Shown here: piece after piece, positions 8,773 through 20,300 of the stretch
Position numbering within the stretch: the stretch's first letter is position 1
How the letters are laid out: every line of letters begins with the position of its first letter
NCBI GenBank assembly: GCA_026391295.1
Contig: JAPLDS010000047.1
Span: forward strand, 1-46,892
Length of the DNA: 46,892 bases
From: Bacteroidia bacterium
GTDB lineage: Bacteria; Bacteroidota; Bacteroidia; Bacteroidales; Prolixibacteraceae
Reading direction: 5' to 3'
Made by a program: the position numbers and the translations under genes
The notes under the pieces: generated by a model
Databases searched by the model: none
The model's input: the letters and a program-made list of their open reading frames with translations, nothing else
Told to the model about the DNA's origin: nothing

Positions 8773-10719
8773 CTAGCCTTCGACCGCTAAGATCATCGTT
8801 GCAATCGGATGGAGACGAACAATATTCGTCTTAGAATAACTACCACCATTAGGCAGTACGATGCTATCTTGAGCCACAACTAACCAGTTTTCGAGTGGCA
8901 CCTCATATTCAACAGAATAATTATTCCCATTGTGAAGAACCAAGATACGGCGCCACGAATCACCATTTGCATGCTCGCCTAGTTCGTAGGCAATGACGCC
9001 AGGTATGTACTTGCCGAAAAATCTTAATTTCGATTTAACTAAATCAGCCTCCATCATTCTAAAAGCGGGATGCTGACGACGAAGCTCGATACAGTTTTTT
9101 AAAAATATGACCAAGTCAGGATAATCAGCTTTACGAGACCATTCAATCTGATTGACAAAATCGGGTGATTTATAGGAATCAGAATTTCCGCCCTTCGAGC
9201 GCAGCATCTCATCTCCGGCATGAATAAATGGAACACCTTGAGAAGTGAAAATAATGGCGAAAGCAAGACGGGCCATCCTTTCAAGAAGCTCAGAATTTGC
9301 CTCAGGGGAGGCATATTGCAACTTATCAAAAAGGGTTAAGTTATCATGGCAAGAGACATAATTAACACATTGCGCAGGAGTATTCGCCCAGCCATTTCTA
9401 GAGGTATTTACAAAATCATAAATTAGCTGATCGTGCTGCACGGCGCCTACGATAGCGAATTTAATCTGCTCCTCTAGAAAATTTATTCCGCTGATAAAGC
9501 CTCCAACTTTTTTATCAAACGGAGAACCCTTTAGTCCATTGCGCATATCATCGCAAAAAGTCGCAATGCGATCGAGCTGCTTGGTATTTGCTTTTATAGC
9601 CCTTTTCTTCTCTTCTAATGGACTCTGATCGGCAGTCCACCCTTCCCCATATAAAAAAATATTAGGGTCGATTGAATCTAGCCGATGTCTAATTTGATTC
9701 ATTGTTTCTAGATCGAATAGTCCCATTAAATCGAAGCGGAAACCATCGATATGAAACTCTTCTGCCCAATACGCAATTGATTCAATGATGTAACGGCGAA
9801 CCATCTCACGCTCGGTGGCTATCTCATTACCGCAACCACTCCCATTGGAAAAACTGCCATCCGGATTAAGTCGATAGAAATAACCAGGCACAGTTTGATT
9901 AAAATAAGAATCGAGGTTAAGACCAGTATGATTGTAAACAACATCCAGAATAACTCCAATTCCATTGGTATGCAATGATTGAACCAGCATTTTTAACTCC
10001 TTAATACGGGTAATCCCATCACACGGATCTGTTGAATACCACCCTTCAGGGGTATTGTAGTTAAGCGGATCATAACCCCAATTGTAATGGGCTGTCGGGC
10101 GCAGTTCGTCTACGGTATGAAAATCGGCCACTGGCAGCAGATGGACATGCGAAATGCCAAGTTCTTTTAAATGATCTAAGCCAGTTGACTCACCAGAAGA
10201 GAGCTTAGTCCCAGCCTCTGTAAAGCCAAGATATTTACCCTTGTTTTTTATCCCCGATGAAGCAGACATGGAGAAATCACGAATATGCACTTCGTAAATA
10301 ACCATATCCGTGGGATTAGGTTTGACCTGTCGAAGATCAGTTTCCCAATGAGCTGGATTGCTTTTAGTTTGATCAATAATAATGCCTCGATTGCCATTTG
10401 CACCCGTAGTCCTTGCGTAGATATCAGGACCTTCCTTAAGCCATCCGGTAGCATCTCGAACTTGGATTGTATAAAATAGCCCTTCTAAATTCTCTTCAAT
10501 CAATAAGATCCATGTTCCATTTTGATCGGGTAATAGCTGAAACTCGCTGACTGCTTTACTCTCTAGAACAGTTTGATAGAGTCTGAAAAAGATACGCTGA
10601 GCAGTGGGAGCCCAGATTCGAATGGTTGTTCTTTCAGGCGACCAAAAGACGCCCAAATCGTCCCCTTCATAGACAGGAAAATCAATAAAATCATTCTCTT
10701 TGAATTTCCAGGATCTCAT
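8773..10719 (-). CDS. pulA: type I pullulanase (GH13)
   Basis: The enzyme hydrolyses alpha-1,6 branch points of pullulan, starch-type glucans or glycogen. The N-terminal part holds a CBM48-like beta domain (FWSPERTTIRIWAPTAQRIFFRLY). The barrel carries the pullulanase signature YNWGYDP at residues 212-218, then LDVVYNHTG, the nucleophile Asp330 in DGFRFDLMG, the acid Glu359 in GEGW, and Asp459 in SCHDN. With 648 residues it matches compact type I enzymes. No signal peptide is visible, so a cytosolic role in glycogen or imported maltodextrin debranching is likely. The upstream 170-residue membrane protein ends 4 bp before its start, which suggests co-transcription. Confidence 0.95.
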   Translation of the reverse strand: MRSWKFKENDFIDFPVYEGDDLGVFWSPERTTIRIWAPTAQRIFFRLYQTVLESKAVSEFQLLPDQNGTWILLIEENLEGLFYTIQVRDATGWLKEGPDIYARTTGANGNRGIIIDQTKSNPAHWETDLRQVKPNPTDMVIYEVHIRDFSMSASSGIKNKGKYLGFTEAGTKLSSGESTGLDHLKELGISHVHLLPVADFHTVDELRPTAHYNWGYDPLNYNTPEGWYSTDPCDGITRIKELKMLVQSLHTNGIGVILDVVYNHTGLNLDSYFNQTVPGYFYRLNPDGSFSNGSGCGNEIATEREMVRRYIIESIAYWAEEFHIDGFRFDLMGLFDLETMNQIRHRLDSIDPNIFLYGEGWTADQSPLEEKKRAIKANTKQLDRIATFCDDMRNGLKGSPFDKKVGGFISGINFLEEQIKFAIVGAVQHDQLIYDFVNTSRNGWANTPAQCVNYVSCHDNLTLFDKLQYASPEANSELLERMARLAFAIIFTSQGVPFIHAGDEMLRSKGGNSDSYKSPDFVNQIEWSRKADYPDLVIFLKNCIELRRQHPAFRMMEADLVKSKLRFFGKYIPGVIAYELGEHANGDSWRRILVLHNGNNYSVEYEVPLENWLVVAQDSIVLPNGGSYSKTNIVRLHPIATMILAVEG

Positions 10720-10723
10720 GCGC

Positions 10724-11209
10724 TTATAACCATTTCAAACGAATTGTCTGACTTATAAATTTCTTCCCGACAGTATTTTTCATTTCAACACTCATCCGAC
10801 AAGCTAGTTGTAATTCAGGAACTGATTCATAAAGCTGATCAAGGGAAATATTAAGATCATATGACGCGCCAGGCTCCAGAAGAATGGGGTAAATCTCAGA
10901 ATATTCCACTTTAAGAATCTTGAATTTACGCGTTGTAAACCACCTTTTAAACAATAGTACCGGAGCATGTAAATCAAGCTCTTTTGTGCCATCATTTGTA
11001 ACAACCAACTCAATATGCGTTGGATTAGATCGATGACTTTTAACTAATTCAATGGTCGCAGCAACTGGCTTTGATCGCTTGCTAAACGATAATTTCTTCT
11101 TTTGCGGTCCTTTAGCAAATGCAAGTGTGCGTGAGAATAGGATATATCCAATCACAAGGATTAGGATAACCAGCACAATTTTAAAAAAAATAGATTCCGA
11201 ATTTGTCAC
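10724..11209 (-). CDS. single-pass membrane protein of unknown function
   Basis: One N-terminal membrane helix (FFKIVLVILILVIGYILFS) is followed by a basic linker (KKKLSFSKRSK) and a beta-rich domain of about 110 residues. That domain contains HIELVVTNDGTKELDLHAPVL and ILLEPGASYDLNISL, reminiscent of immunoglobulin-like or carbohydrate-binding folds, although no family was recognised. No ATG is available. The frame can start at GTG 11209, chosen here because it leaves a short N-terminus, or at TTG 11236. It lies 4 bp upstream of pulA on the same strand, so the pair is probably translationally linked. A role near glycan metabolism is only a guess from position. Confidence 0.55.
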   Translation of the reverse strand: MTNSESIFFKIVLVILILVIGYILFSRTLAFAKGPQKKKLSFSKRSKPVAATIELVKSHRSNPTHIELVVTNDGTKELDLHAPVLLFKRWFTTRKFKILKVEYSEIYPILLEPGASYDLNISLDQLYESVPELQLACRMSVEMKNTVGKKFISQTIRLKWL

Positions 11210-11365
11210 TCTAGTTGTTCTAATTAAACACGTCAAACAGCTCTAAAAAGCTTTTCGCCGCACTGATATTACAGAAGACAAATAAACTAAAAACAGAAGA
11301 GTCTTACAAGCAATTGATAGATCCATTCTATCTCACTGAACCATAACAGACTCCCTAGCTAAGAT

Positions 11366-13558
11366 TTATTTCCACCGCTTTCCACGAGGCATCGTCTTTA
11401 CCCTTTGAGCCGGCATTTCTTCCCCCACGATGCGAAAATCAAGTTGCTTGCGCTCGAGGTTAGCACGAGCTATTTCGACTTCTATCGTATCGCCCAATTG
11501 ATATTTCTTATGCATTCGTCGACCGATGATGCAATAATTTTTCTCGTCAAACTCATAAAAGTCATCCGTTAATTCAAACATAGGGATCATCCCTTCGCAC
11601 TTATTCTCGTCTAGTTCGACATAAATACCCCACTCTTTAACGCCTGAAATAACCCCTTTAAATTGCTGCCCAATTTTATCAACCATAAACTCCACCTGCT
11701 TATATTTTATAGACGATCGTTCAGCACTTGCCGCTCTATTTTCCATGTCAGATGAGTGCCTGCACATTTGTTCGTATTGGTCGGCCTGCACCGATCGTCC
11801 ATCTTCGAGATACCTAGCCAGTAATCTATGAACCATCATATCTGGATAACGACGAATCGGCGAAGTAAAATGGGAATAGAATTCAAAACCTAATCCATAA
11901 TGCCCGATATTACGTGTAGAATATTCAGCTTTTGCCATCGTCCGAATCGCCAATGTCTCGATCACATTTTGCTCTTTTTTTCCGTTTACATTTTCAATTA
12001 ATCGATTCATAGACTCCATAACAGTCTTCGGATTATTAGTCATAATACCATATCCAAAGCGTTTAATAAAATGATTAAATGAATCTAATTTCTCAGGATC
12101 TGGTTTATCATGTATTCGATAGACAAAGGTCCGTTCCTTCTTTTTACCATCTGGTTTACCAATAAATTCTGCAACCCGTTTATTTGCCAAAAGCATAAAC
12201 TCCTCGATCAGTTTATTAGAATCTTTCGATTCTTTAAAAAATACACTCAAGGGTTTTCCGTCTGCATCGATATCAAATTTAACCTCCACGCGATCGAATC
12301 CGATTGACCCCTCTGCAAAGCGTTGTTCCCGTAGTTTCTTAGCCAGTCTGTCGAAAGTCAATATCTCTTCCATCATGTCACCTTCGCCTGTTTCAATGAC
12401 CTGCTGAGCCTCTTCATAAGTAAACCGACGATCGGAATAGATCACTGTTCGGCCAAACCACTGATCATGAATGGCACACTGATCATCGAGTTGAAATACA
12501 GCGGAGAAACAAAGTTTATCTTCATGAGGCCTTAACGAGCAAACGCCATTCGATAATTTTTCGGGAAGCATCGGGACTACTCGGTCTACCAAATAGACAG
12601 ACGTTGCTCTGTTGTAAGCTTCATCTTCAAGGAGGGATTCAGGCTTAACATAATGCGTAACATCCGCAATATGGACCCCTATTTCCCAAAATCCATTTTC
12701 TAATTTCTGAATAGATAATGCATCGTCAAAATCTTTTGCATCAACAGGGTCGATAGTAAATGTGGGGACCTTTCGAAAATCACGCCTTAGTTTTATCTCC
12801 TCTTCAGAAATAGCAACTGGAATTTTTTCAGCCGCTTGATTAACGGCTTCAGGATACTGATACGGCAATCCAAACTCTGCCAATATCGCGTGCATCTCTG
12901 TGTTATTATTACCAGCATCGCCGAGCACATCTATGATTTCAGCAAACGGGTTTCTTGCTCTTTCAGGCCAATCCATAATGCGGGCAATAGCTTTTTGTCC
13001 ATGCTTAGCCCCCATCAACTTATCTTTAGGAATAAATAGATCGAAAGGCGTTTTTTTATTTGGGACCAGAAAAGCACTAAACTGAGAGATCTCTATCGTT
13101 CCAACAAAAGTGGTCTTTGCTCGCTCGAGAACCTCAATAACTTCAGCCTCCGGATTACTTCTTTTACGACGTGCATAAAGTCTAATTCTAACTTTATCAC
13201 CATCGAGGGCGTGGTTCATATTGGCTGCTGACACAAATACGGGCTCTTCAAGTTCTTCGCTTGACACTTGACCATAACCTTTCGAATTTAGCTCCATCAT
13301 ACCAGTGACCGTGCCACCTTGCGATTTCAACTGATATTTTCCTCGCTCAGTTTCCACCAAAGCTTCCGCATCGCGAAGTTCTTGGAGCACTACATTTACT
13401 AGTTGAAGCTGGCCATGGTCTTTTGCTCCCACCGCAGCACCAATTTGCTTATAGTTAAATGACTGATTGCTATTCTCGTAATAGACTTCAAGGATCGCCC
13501 TTTTTAAGCCATGCTTGTTAAAGCTTAAAGCCTTTTTATTTTTTTTATCTTTAGACAT
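11366..13558 (-). CDS. rnr: ribonuclease R
   Basis: RNase R is a processive 3'-5' exoribonuclease that degrades structured RNA and takes part in rRNA quality control. Its 730 residues have the full layout: an N-terminal winged helix (FNYKQIGAAVG), cold-shock/OB domains (about 80-220), the RNB catalytic domain from about 255 to 590, and a C-terminal S1 domain (about 640-715). The RNB motif FTIDPVDAKDFDDALS supplies the metal-binding Asp270, Asp276, Asp278 and Asp279. HFTSPIRRYPDMMVHRLL is the second diagnostic motif. The gene is divergent from comF. Confidence 0.96.
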   Translation of the reverse strand: MSKDKKNKKALSFNKHGLKRAILEVYYENSNQSFNYKQIGAAVGAKDHGQLQLVNVVLQELRDAEALVETERGKYQLKSQGGTVTGMMELNSKGYGQVSSEELEEPVFVSAANMNHALDGDKVRIRLYARRKRSNPEAEVIEVLERAKTTFVGTIEISQFSAFLVPNKKTPFDLFIPKDKLMGAKHGQKAIARIMDWPERARNPFAEIIDVLGDAGNNNTEMHAILAEFGLPYQYPEAVNQAAEKIPVAISEEEIKLRRDFRKVPTFTIDPVDAKDFDDALSIQKLENGFWEIGVHIADVTHYVKPESLLEDEAYNRATSVYLVDRVVPMLPEKLSNGVCSLRPHEDKLCFSAVFQLDDQCAIHDQWFGRTVIYSDRRFTYEEAQQVIETGEGDMMEEILTFDRLAKKLREQRFAEGSIGFDRVEVKFDIDADGKPLSVFFKESKDSNKLIEEFMLLANKRVAEFIGKPDGKKKERTFVYRIHDKPDPEKLDSFNHFIKRFGYGIMTNNPKTVMESMNRLIENVNGKKEQNVIETLAIRTMAKAEYSTRNIGHYGLGFEFYSHFTSPIRRYPDMMVHRLLARYLEDGRSVQADQYEQMCRHSSDMENRAASAERSSIKYKQVEFMVDKIGQQFKGVISGVKEWGIYVELDENKCEGMIPMFELTDDFYEFDEKNYCIIGRRMHKKYQLGDTIEVEIARANLERKQLDFRIVGEEMPAQRVKTMPRGKRWK

Positions 13559-13648
13559 AATGTCAATATTTTGCTACTAAAGGTACTTTAAATTTTTAAA
13601 TTTTCTTTAATCATATCCTGAACTTCATCCTTTAACAATTGGTTTGCG

Positions 13649-13656
13649 TAAATTTG
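13649..13656 (+). promoter_or_regulatory. promoter -7 element for comF
   Basis: TAAATTTG is an exact TAnnTTTG match, 33 bases before the ATG at 13690. Because it lies downstream of the TTG at 13639, it argues against that longer start for comF. Confidence 0.5.
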
Positions 13657-13689
13657 ATAGAACATAACCATTTATCGACAGGATCGCCC

Positions 13690-14373
13690 ATGAGAGTAAT
13701 CGACGACTTGTTATCTCTGTTCTATCCACGTCTTTGTGCAGGATGTGGCACTTCGCTTGTTATCGGGGAGAATGTGCTATGTTTGAATTGCTTAGCCGAT
13801 CTTCCCAGAACAGGCTTTCATCATATTAAAGAAAATCCGGTCTATCAAATTTTTACCGGTAGAGCCTCCATTGAGCTTGCCACTTCGTTTTGCCGATTTG
13901 ATAAAGGGGGCCGACTTCAACATCTATTGCATGCACTAAAATATCAAGGGAATCGGGAAGTTGGACAAAAAATGGGAATGCTTTTGGGCGTTGAGCTTTC
14001 TCATGAGTTAGATTATCAGCTAATCGATGCCATCATACCAGTTCCACTTCATCCCAAAAAGGAGAAAAAACGAGGCTTTAATCAGAGTACGGAAATTTGC
14101 ACAGGATTAGCGAAATCAATGAATAAACCTTTGATCTTAGGTAACCTTATTCGAGATCTGCATACCGAATCACAAACATTTAAAGGTCGCTTTGAAAGAT
14201 GGGAGAATGTCTGCGGAATTTTCAGTGTTAGAAATCCATCTGTATTGATGGGGAAACATCTGCTCTTAGTCGATGACGTGATCACGACGGGTGCTACGCT
14301 TGAGGCTTGTTGCCTTCCGTTGCTTCAAATCGAAGGGACTAAAGTTAGTTTGGCAAGTATTGCCTATGCTTAA
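13690..14373 (+). CDS. comF: ComF-family phosphoribosyltransferase-like protein
   Basis: ComF proteins combine a zinc-ribbon with a type I phosphoribosyltransferase fold. They are linked to DNA uptake in naturally competent bacteria, but their molecular role is unclear. From the ATG at 13690 the protein has 227 residues. An N-terminal four-cysteine site (LCAGC and LCLNC) is followed by the family block LLHALKYQGNREVG. Next come IPVPLHPKKEKKRGFNQS and, at the end, the PRPP-binding loop LLLVDDVITTGAT. The open frame begins 17 codons earlier at a TTG, but a promoter -7 element lies in between. The gene ends 16 bp from the convergent sprA. Confidence 0.93.
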   Translation: MRVIDDLLSLFYPRLCAGCGTSLVIGENVLCLNCLADLPRTGFHHIKENPVYQIFTGRASIELATSFCRFDKGGRLQHLLHALKYQGNREVGQKMGMLLGVELSHELDYQLIDAIIPVPLHPKKEKKRGFNQSTEICTGLAKSMNKPLILGNLIRDLHTESQTFKGRFERWENVCGIFSVRNPSVLMGKHLLLVDDVITTGATLEACCLPLLQIEGTKVSLASIAYA

Positions 14374-14389
14374 AAAGGTGGAGATATTC

Positions 14390-17300
14390 CTACTGTGTTA
14401 ACGTAAATCTAAAACTAACGCCGAAATTCGAGTTCGTCGTGCGATACGAATTAGAGATATAAGGACTATTCACCAGTCGATCGTAAAACAATCGAATAAG
14501 AAAAACTTGACTAAGGTTATAGTCCGCGGAGAACTTTATGGAAAACGTCTCTTGTCCAGCTGTAGTCTGATCATTCTCCTCAACCAATTGACGTAAAATA
14601 GTTTTATTCTTACCATAGGCGAGATCAAACCTAACATTTAGATCATTATTAAAAGTCTTTTGAGAACTTTTAGTATTTACAAACATCTTCATATTCTCGA
14701 ACCGGTATCCAAGGCCTAGGCTAGCCTCGTTATTATATAGCTCCATGGCTTGATTATTTGTCAGACTAAGCATTATATTTCTACTTTTCCGATAATCAAA
14801 TCGAGAAGTAACATTGTTCAGCCAGGTAACATCTATATCGATTAATGGGTTAAATGTCTCATTGATATTAATCGTAGAGATTCCATATTGAGGCATAAAA
14901 TTATCTTGTGCGTCACGGACATAGCTATATCCATCATTTTCCCTTTTATAATCTAAATTAGAGATATATGAGCCAATGCTATAAGTCGATTTATAGTCGT
15001 GCATAATGTTCATCGTTTTCATAACCTCCTTCAGTCCTGGAATCTTATTCACAACACCTGAATATTGAATACGCCAGTTCGGAAGCATAAATTTAGCAGA
15101 CGGGAATGGTGTTAATGGAACTTGAGCTGCGCTCATGCCAGAGTAAGCAGCTAAAAACGACGGAATCAATACTTCCTGAGACGTTGGGCCATAACCTACC
15201 GGGAAATTAGTTGTGCGGTCGAATTGCCCAGGAGCATACCCGAAGTTTGCATTCGAAACCCGTGAATGATCGAGACGCATCGCAATGGCCTCGCGATTAC
15301 TCTTGAACTGATTCCATACTTTAGAGTCTTGTGCCTGCGACTTACCCAATGATTCAAAGGCCGATCCAATTGAGATAATCGTCATACTATAATTCCCATT
15401 CATCATCTTGTTATAACCACCCCATCCTTCTTGACTGTTATATAGCAAGAATTCAGAAGAGTTACTTGAATAACTCTGATTAGCTATTAGGTCTATTTTT
15501 AAGTCAGGCAGCGGAACGAGCTTTGCCCGAATATTGAGGCGGGTATTACTACTTAACATAAAAGGTTTATTCACGATGGTATCAGAGGAGACCCAGCCTC
15601 TTTGTGCCGCCATAGTTCCGAAATTTTCATCTTGCTGTCCAAAGATAAAAGGCAAACCAGGAGCAAAAAGCTTAGTCCCATTCGACCCTTCATAGTTTGA
15701 CGAACCAAGAAAATGAGAACCAGGCAGATACCCATATAATCCCGTTCCACCATTCTGCGAGTACGAAATATTGATATTATACAACATCATTAAGAATCGG
15801 GCAACATATTCATCCAAATTAAAATTCTTAGACGACAGTTTATCCTTTCCTCCGGTAACCTCAACAACAGCTCTTGCACAATCTACTTCTGGGGTAAAGA
15901 TGATTCGATTTTCATTTGCAACTTTCATTTTCCCATTGATCACTTTTCCCTTCTCATCAGTAACCCGAAGCGTAACATTTGAAGTTCCTAGTTTGTGAAA
16001 TATCGATTGTGGTATATTCTTCCTTAAGATTGTTCTAGCATCTTTAAACCTTGATGAGGAAGAATTTAATGGCTGTGTCTGTCCTCTTTGTGCAAGAACT
16101 TCTCGACGACCTCTACTAAATTCCCCATATTTCTGATTGATTCTTTTCAAATAAGGGATCCGATTATAGAGTCGAATAAAATCGGCCTGCCCATTCAGTT
16201 GGACCGCATTTGAGTTACTAATACTATTCCCCAAGACATATTCAGACTTCGTAATTGGTGCCACATCCCAATCATAACCTGCCCTATAAATGACCGAAGA
16301 GGTAGTCCAGTCAAGAATTGGTAATTTATTAATCGGCAAAGTATACGAGATATTCCAATTGTGATTGTAATGCGTTGTCCGTCCGCCATCGAGAATATTT
16401 TGCCAAATCGTATCCCTACGAGCTTGATAGCCTGTAAGATTTTTATCCATTGAGCCTAAAGGTTCGTCAATACGAGAAGAGTTCATCGACGTGAAATCCA
16501 CTTTAAGACCACGTGACAGATCATACCTAAAATCAAAATATTTATTCCAAAGGAAATCAGAGAGATATGATTTAGGCAGCGAGAAACCAGGATTAGTAAT
16601 ATCCCGGTATTGTGTCGTATTGCTGGTTCGGTTTAGGTCTGATCGGAAAGAGATCTGACTTGGAATAAAATTAATATTAAAATCACGGACAAGGGCGAGC
16701 GGTGCGGGCTTTAAGAATTTAACATCTTTAAATGGATCGATCGATTTAGGTCGAGCTATATAATTATAGTTTATCAATAGCCTACTATTAATAGACTTAT
16801 TCTGTGCCGTAGTAATGTCTCCTTGCGCATAGGTGTTGTGAGCATAGGTCAAGGTGAAATTAGAAATATCGTAAATCTTCGGCTTGTCAGATTGATTTTG
16901 CTTATCGATTTGCACATTTGTCAAATTTATACTCCGCCGTTCGCTATAGGTTTCAGCGATAAGCTTAATGGAATCACGAGCATGAGCACTTCCTGCATTG
17001 GCAAGAGCATCGCCCATTTTAACATCCTTATCTAAGGGCGAGAATTCGGGCGTAGCAACTGATTTAGAAGCCCCTAAATAAAGCGGTATTTTTATCCCCG
17101 ACTCTTTTTTAAAGAATTTTCCAAGTTCAAGATTCGCCGAGAGATCATATTCATGCGTATCGGCCATTGTTCGTTGCCCCATCTTTGAATCGATACTTCC
17201 AAAGCCAGAGGTTGTGATTCTTCCTGCAAAAGAGTAAGTTCCTAAATCAGCTAGATTACCTGATACGCGACCAATAGTCGCCCAGCCACCTTTCTCCTCA

Positions 17301-20300
17301 AAATTTGTCAATCGGAGCTCGTTCACCCATACTTCAACAGACTTAGGACCGAGGGTTCTTCCCTTCCGATTTCGGACACCAATCATTCCTACCTCCACCT
17401 GACTTAAGTCTGGATTTCCCTTGATCCGGATTAAATTTTTATTCCCATTTACGCCTGCATGCACCTCCTCAAAAATCGTTGCAAGGGTAATAGCCGATCC
17501 AGCCTTACGCATCTCCTCATTTCGCTTTAACTTAAGTTCGACAAGCGTATCTAATGGAATATACACACGGTTAGCGTCAGGCCATACTGCTACTTGATCG
17601 GCTAAAACAGCGGGATTATAATCGCTGCGAGCAGGCGTTAGTGATAATGGAATCTCATACTCGTAATAGTTATATTGAAAATCGGTGCCAATACGCACAA
17701 AAAGATATAAGTCGTTATTCCTCAAACTACTTGCCGCAACAGACTCGGCATGAACATCTAGTTTTAGATTTTTATACCTGCGCATATCAACCTGCATTGT
17801 CTTATAAGCACCTCGGGCATCACCAGGCTGTAGGTCGTTCGCCTTTAAAACCATGGCTTGTTCATTGAGCTGAATAAGCTGTGGGTTAGAAGGATCAATG
17901 GCTCTAGTAACGCCAGGAGGAACAACGTAATTCACTGGTTTACGACTACCGTTCTCCTCAACATTGACAGCAGATATATCAAACTGAGTGGCTGGATTCG
18001 TAGCGCTATTGTCCTCGGTAAGAGTTTGATCATAACGTCGCCAGTTAGTACGCACAAGGTCAAGTGAAGCGAAACGCATCACAACAGGTTTTTTCCACCC
18101 TTTTAAAAACATTCGTATAAATCGAATCGATCTAAAATCATTGATTGAACCGTATACTTTCTCGGGTGAACTGATTGGAATCCGATATTGATACCAGGTA
18201 ATTTGAGATTTAGCTCCACTCAATAAAGTAACATCAGACTTCTTAATATCCGCAATATAATTTTGGCCAATAGCCATATTATTCTTGTCTACCTTAACAT
18301 GATATTGGTAGTAAGCCTCCGTTTCAGACAACGTGTTATCGTCATTAATATCTTCTACATCAGGAATTGAAGTTGCTGCAGTTGGGTAGCTCTCTGGCGA
18401 CTGAGCAGAGGTTGGAGAGTTCCCCTCTGACCGCGAATAATATTTGTACCGCGAAAGAACATCCTTCTTCTGCTGATCATAATCGGTGCCTCTAAAATAA
18501 TGATAGTCGTCGCTCGAAGGATCTTTAGTCGCTTGATCAAGAGCTTGGGAATTAACTAACCCACCTAGGGTATTGACGTAATTACCAAAGAAGGTCTTTT
18601 CCTCTTTTGAATTAATCCCATCTAGACCAATATCCTGATTTATTCGAGCCTCTGGAGCATTGTCAAAGGCCTTCACTAACGATTGTTGTTTTGAAACTTT
18701 ACCCCAAGCTGTCTGGTCGGTATTTAAACCATTTCCATCTATTGGCAATCCATGCTCGAAAGATTTACGACCATCACGCAAGATATCTTCGGAAACATTA
18801 CCTAGGTTAAAATATAGATCTCCCCCCGGATTTGGATTATTTATCGAATCCATGGCAAATGGATCCATGACCCAAAACTCTAAATATTCGACATTTGCCG
18901 ATTCAAAATCACTTGATTCTATTTTTCGCATAATTCCGCCCCATCGTGTTTCAGGGGCTCGCAAAAGCCCCGACGACTCAACGCCAGCTGAGTGAGCAGT
19001 AGGCTGTGCATCAAAATTATACGACCCTTTTTCACTCGGATAGTAGGCTAAATCGAGCGTCGGAATATTTGTAGGCTGACCCGAAGGGGTTTGTTTATTA
19101 GGGAATATCTCATATTGGAAAACCTCCCTAGTTCGATGATCATCTAGCTTTTTATCACTTAATAGATAGGACGGCGCCGTGCTACGTTGCATGTATGGGT
19201 CTATCATATACCACGATAATTGAGCCCTATTATATCCAGTAGAGAGATCATTGATAAGATTACCTTCAGGGAATAGCTCGTTGTTTTGCGGTGTGCTAGC
19301 CATAGACCATCCTACAAAAGATTTAAGGGTAAGCGGTGTTTTTGACCCCTCAAAATCATCTAAGTAAACAGCACCATCCTTTGAAATAACTTTTGAATGC
19401 CCTGGCAGCAATCGAGCATATTCAGCTTCAACAGAGATTTTCGACTCTTCATTGGTTTTATGAAATGGGATGGCATTAACCAATTTAGTGATGATTGGGA
19501 CCGCTGTATTATACGATCCATTTAATCCGACCATTAAATTTGATATAGGATCTTCTCCGTAATTAACTTTTTGATATAAAGGCTGTTCATGCAAATACAT
19601 CAATGTTCCACCCAAATTAAAATTTTTGCCAAACTCATAATTCAAATGAGTGCCTATCATGGTTTTTTGCTGCATGCTAAACAAATCTTGACTCTCTGTC
19701 GAGATCGAGATTGGCGTTCCGGATTCCAATAATCCCTGATTAATAATTTTTACTTTACCTTGTGTGTAGTCAACAATAAAGTCAACATCTTCTTGCAACT
19801 GACGGCCTCCAGCTAAAACTTTAACCGACCCTCGCGCAATATTTATTGCATCTAGAGAAATATCTGTATTTGAAGCCCCTTTATAGCTACCAATAATTTT
19901 ATACTTATTTTTTTCAGCATCCTGAATAGCGAAAGTTTTTGTGTTCGCATATAAACTTTTAAAGACATACTTACTAATGGAGGCAGCATCACCTTTAAGT
20001 TGCTTTTCAAGGTTTGATCCAAAAGGCTCAATGACTGGAAATATGATTCGACCCCTCTGCGAATTGATCGTCACTCGCTCCAGATAATCAAAAACACCAT
20101 CAGGATAAGGGTCTAGCTGCTTATTTAAATGATCAAGATTCATAACTCCTAGAAGAAGTTTCTCCTTAAGAGGACCATCAGGAAGGTAGCTCATGTTTAT
20201 TCCAGCAGCGTCATTACGAAAAAAGACATCCATTTTAAACTCTTCAGGGGAAAGACGCTGACTATTGATGTTGTAAATATTCTTCATCATAAGACTCCAG

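Noticed and set aside
18660-18995. 111-residue open frame on the plus strand
   Set aside because: Antisense inside sprA, which is intact and long. It is a chance frame.
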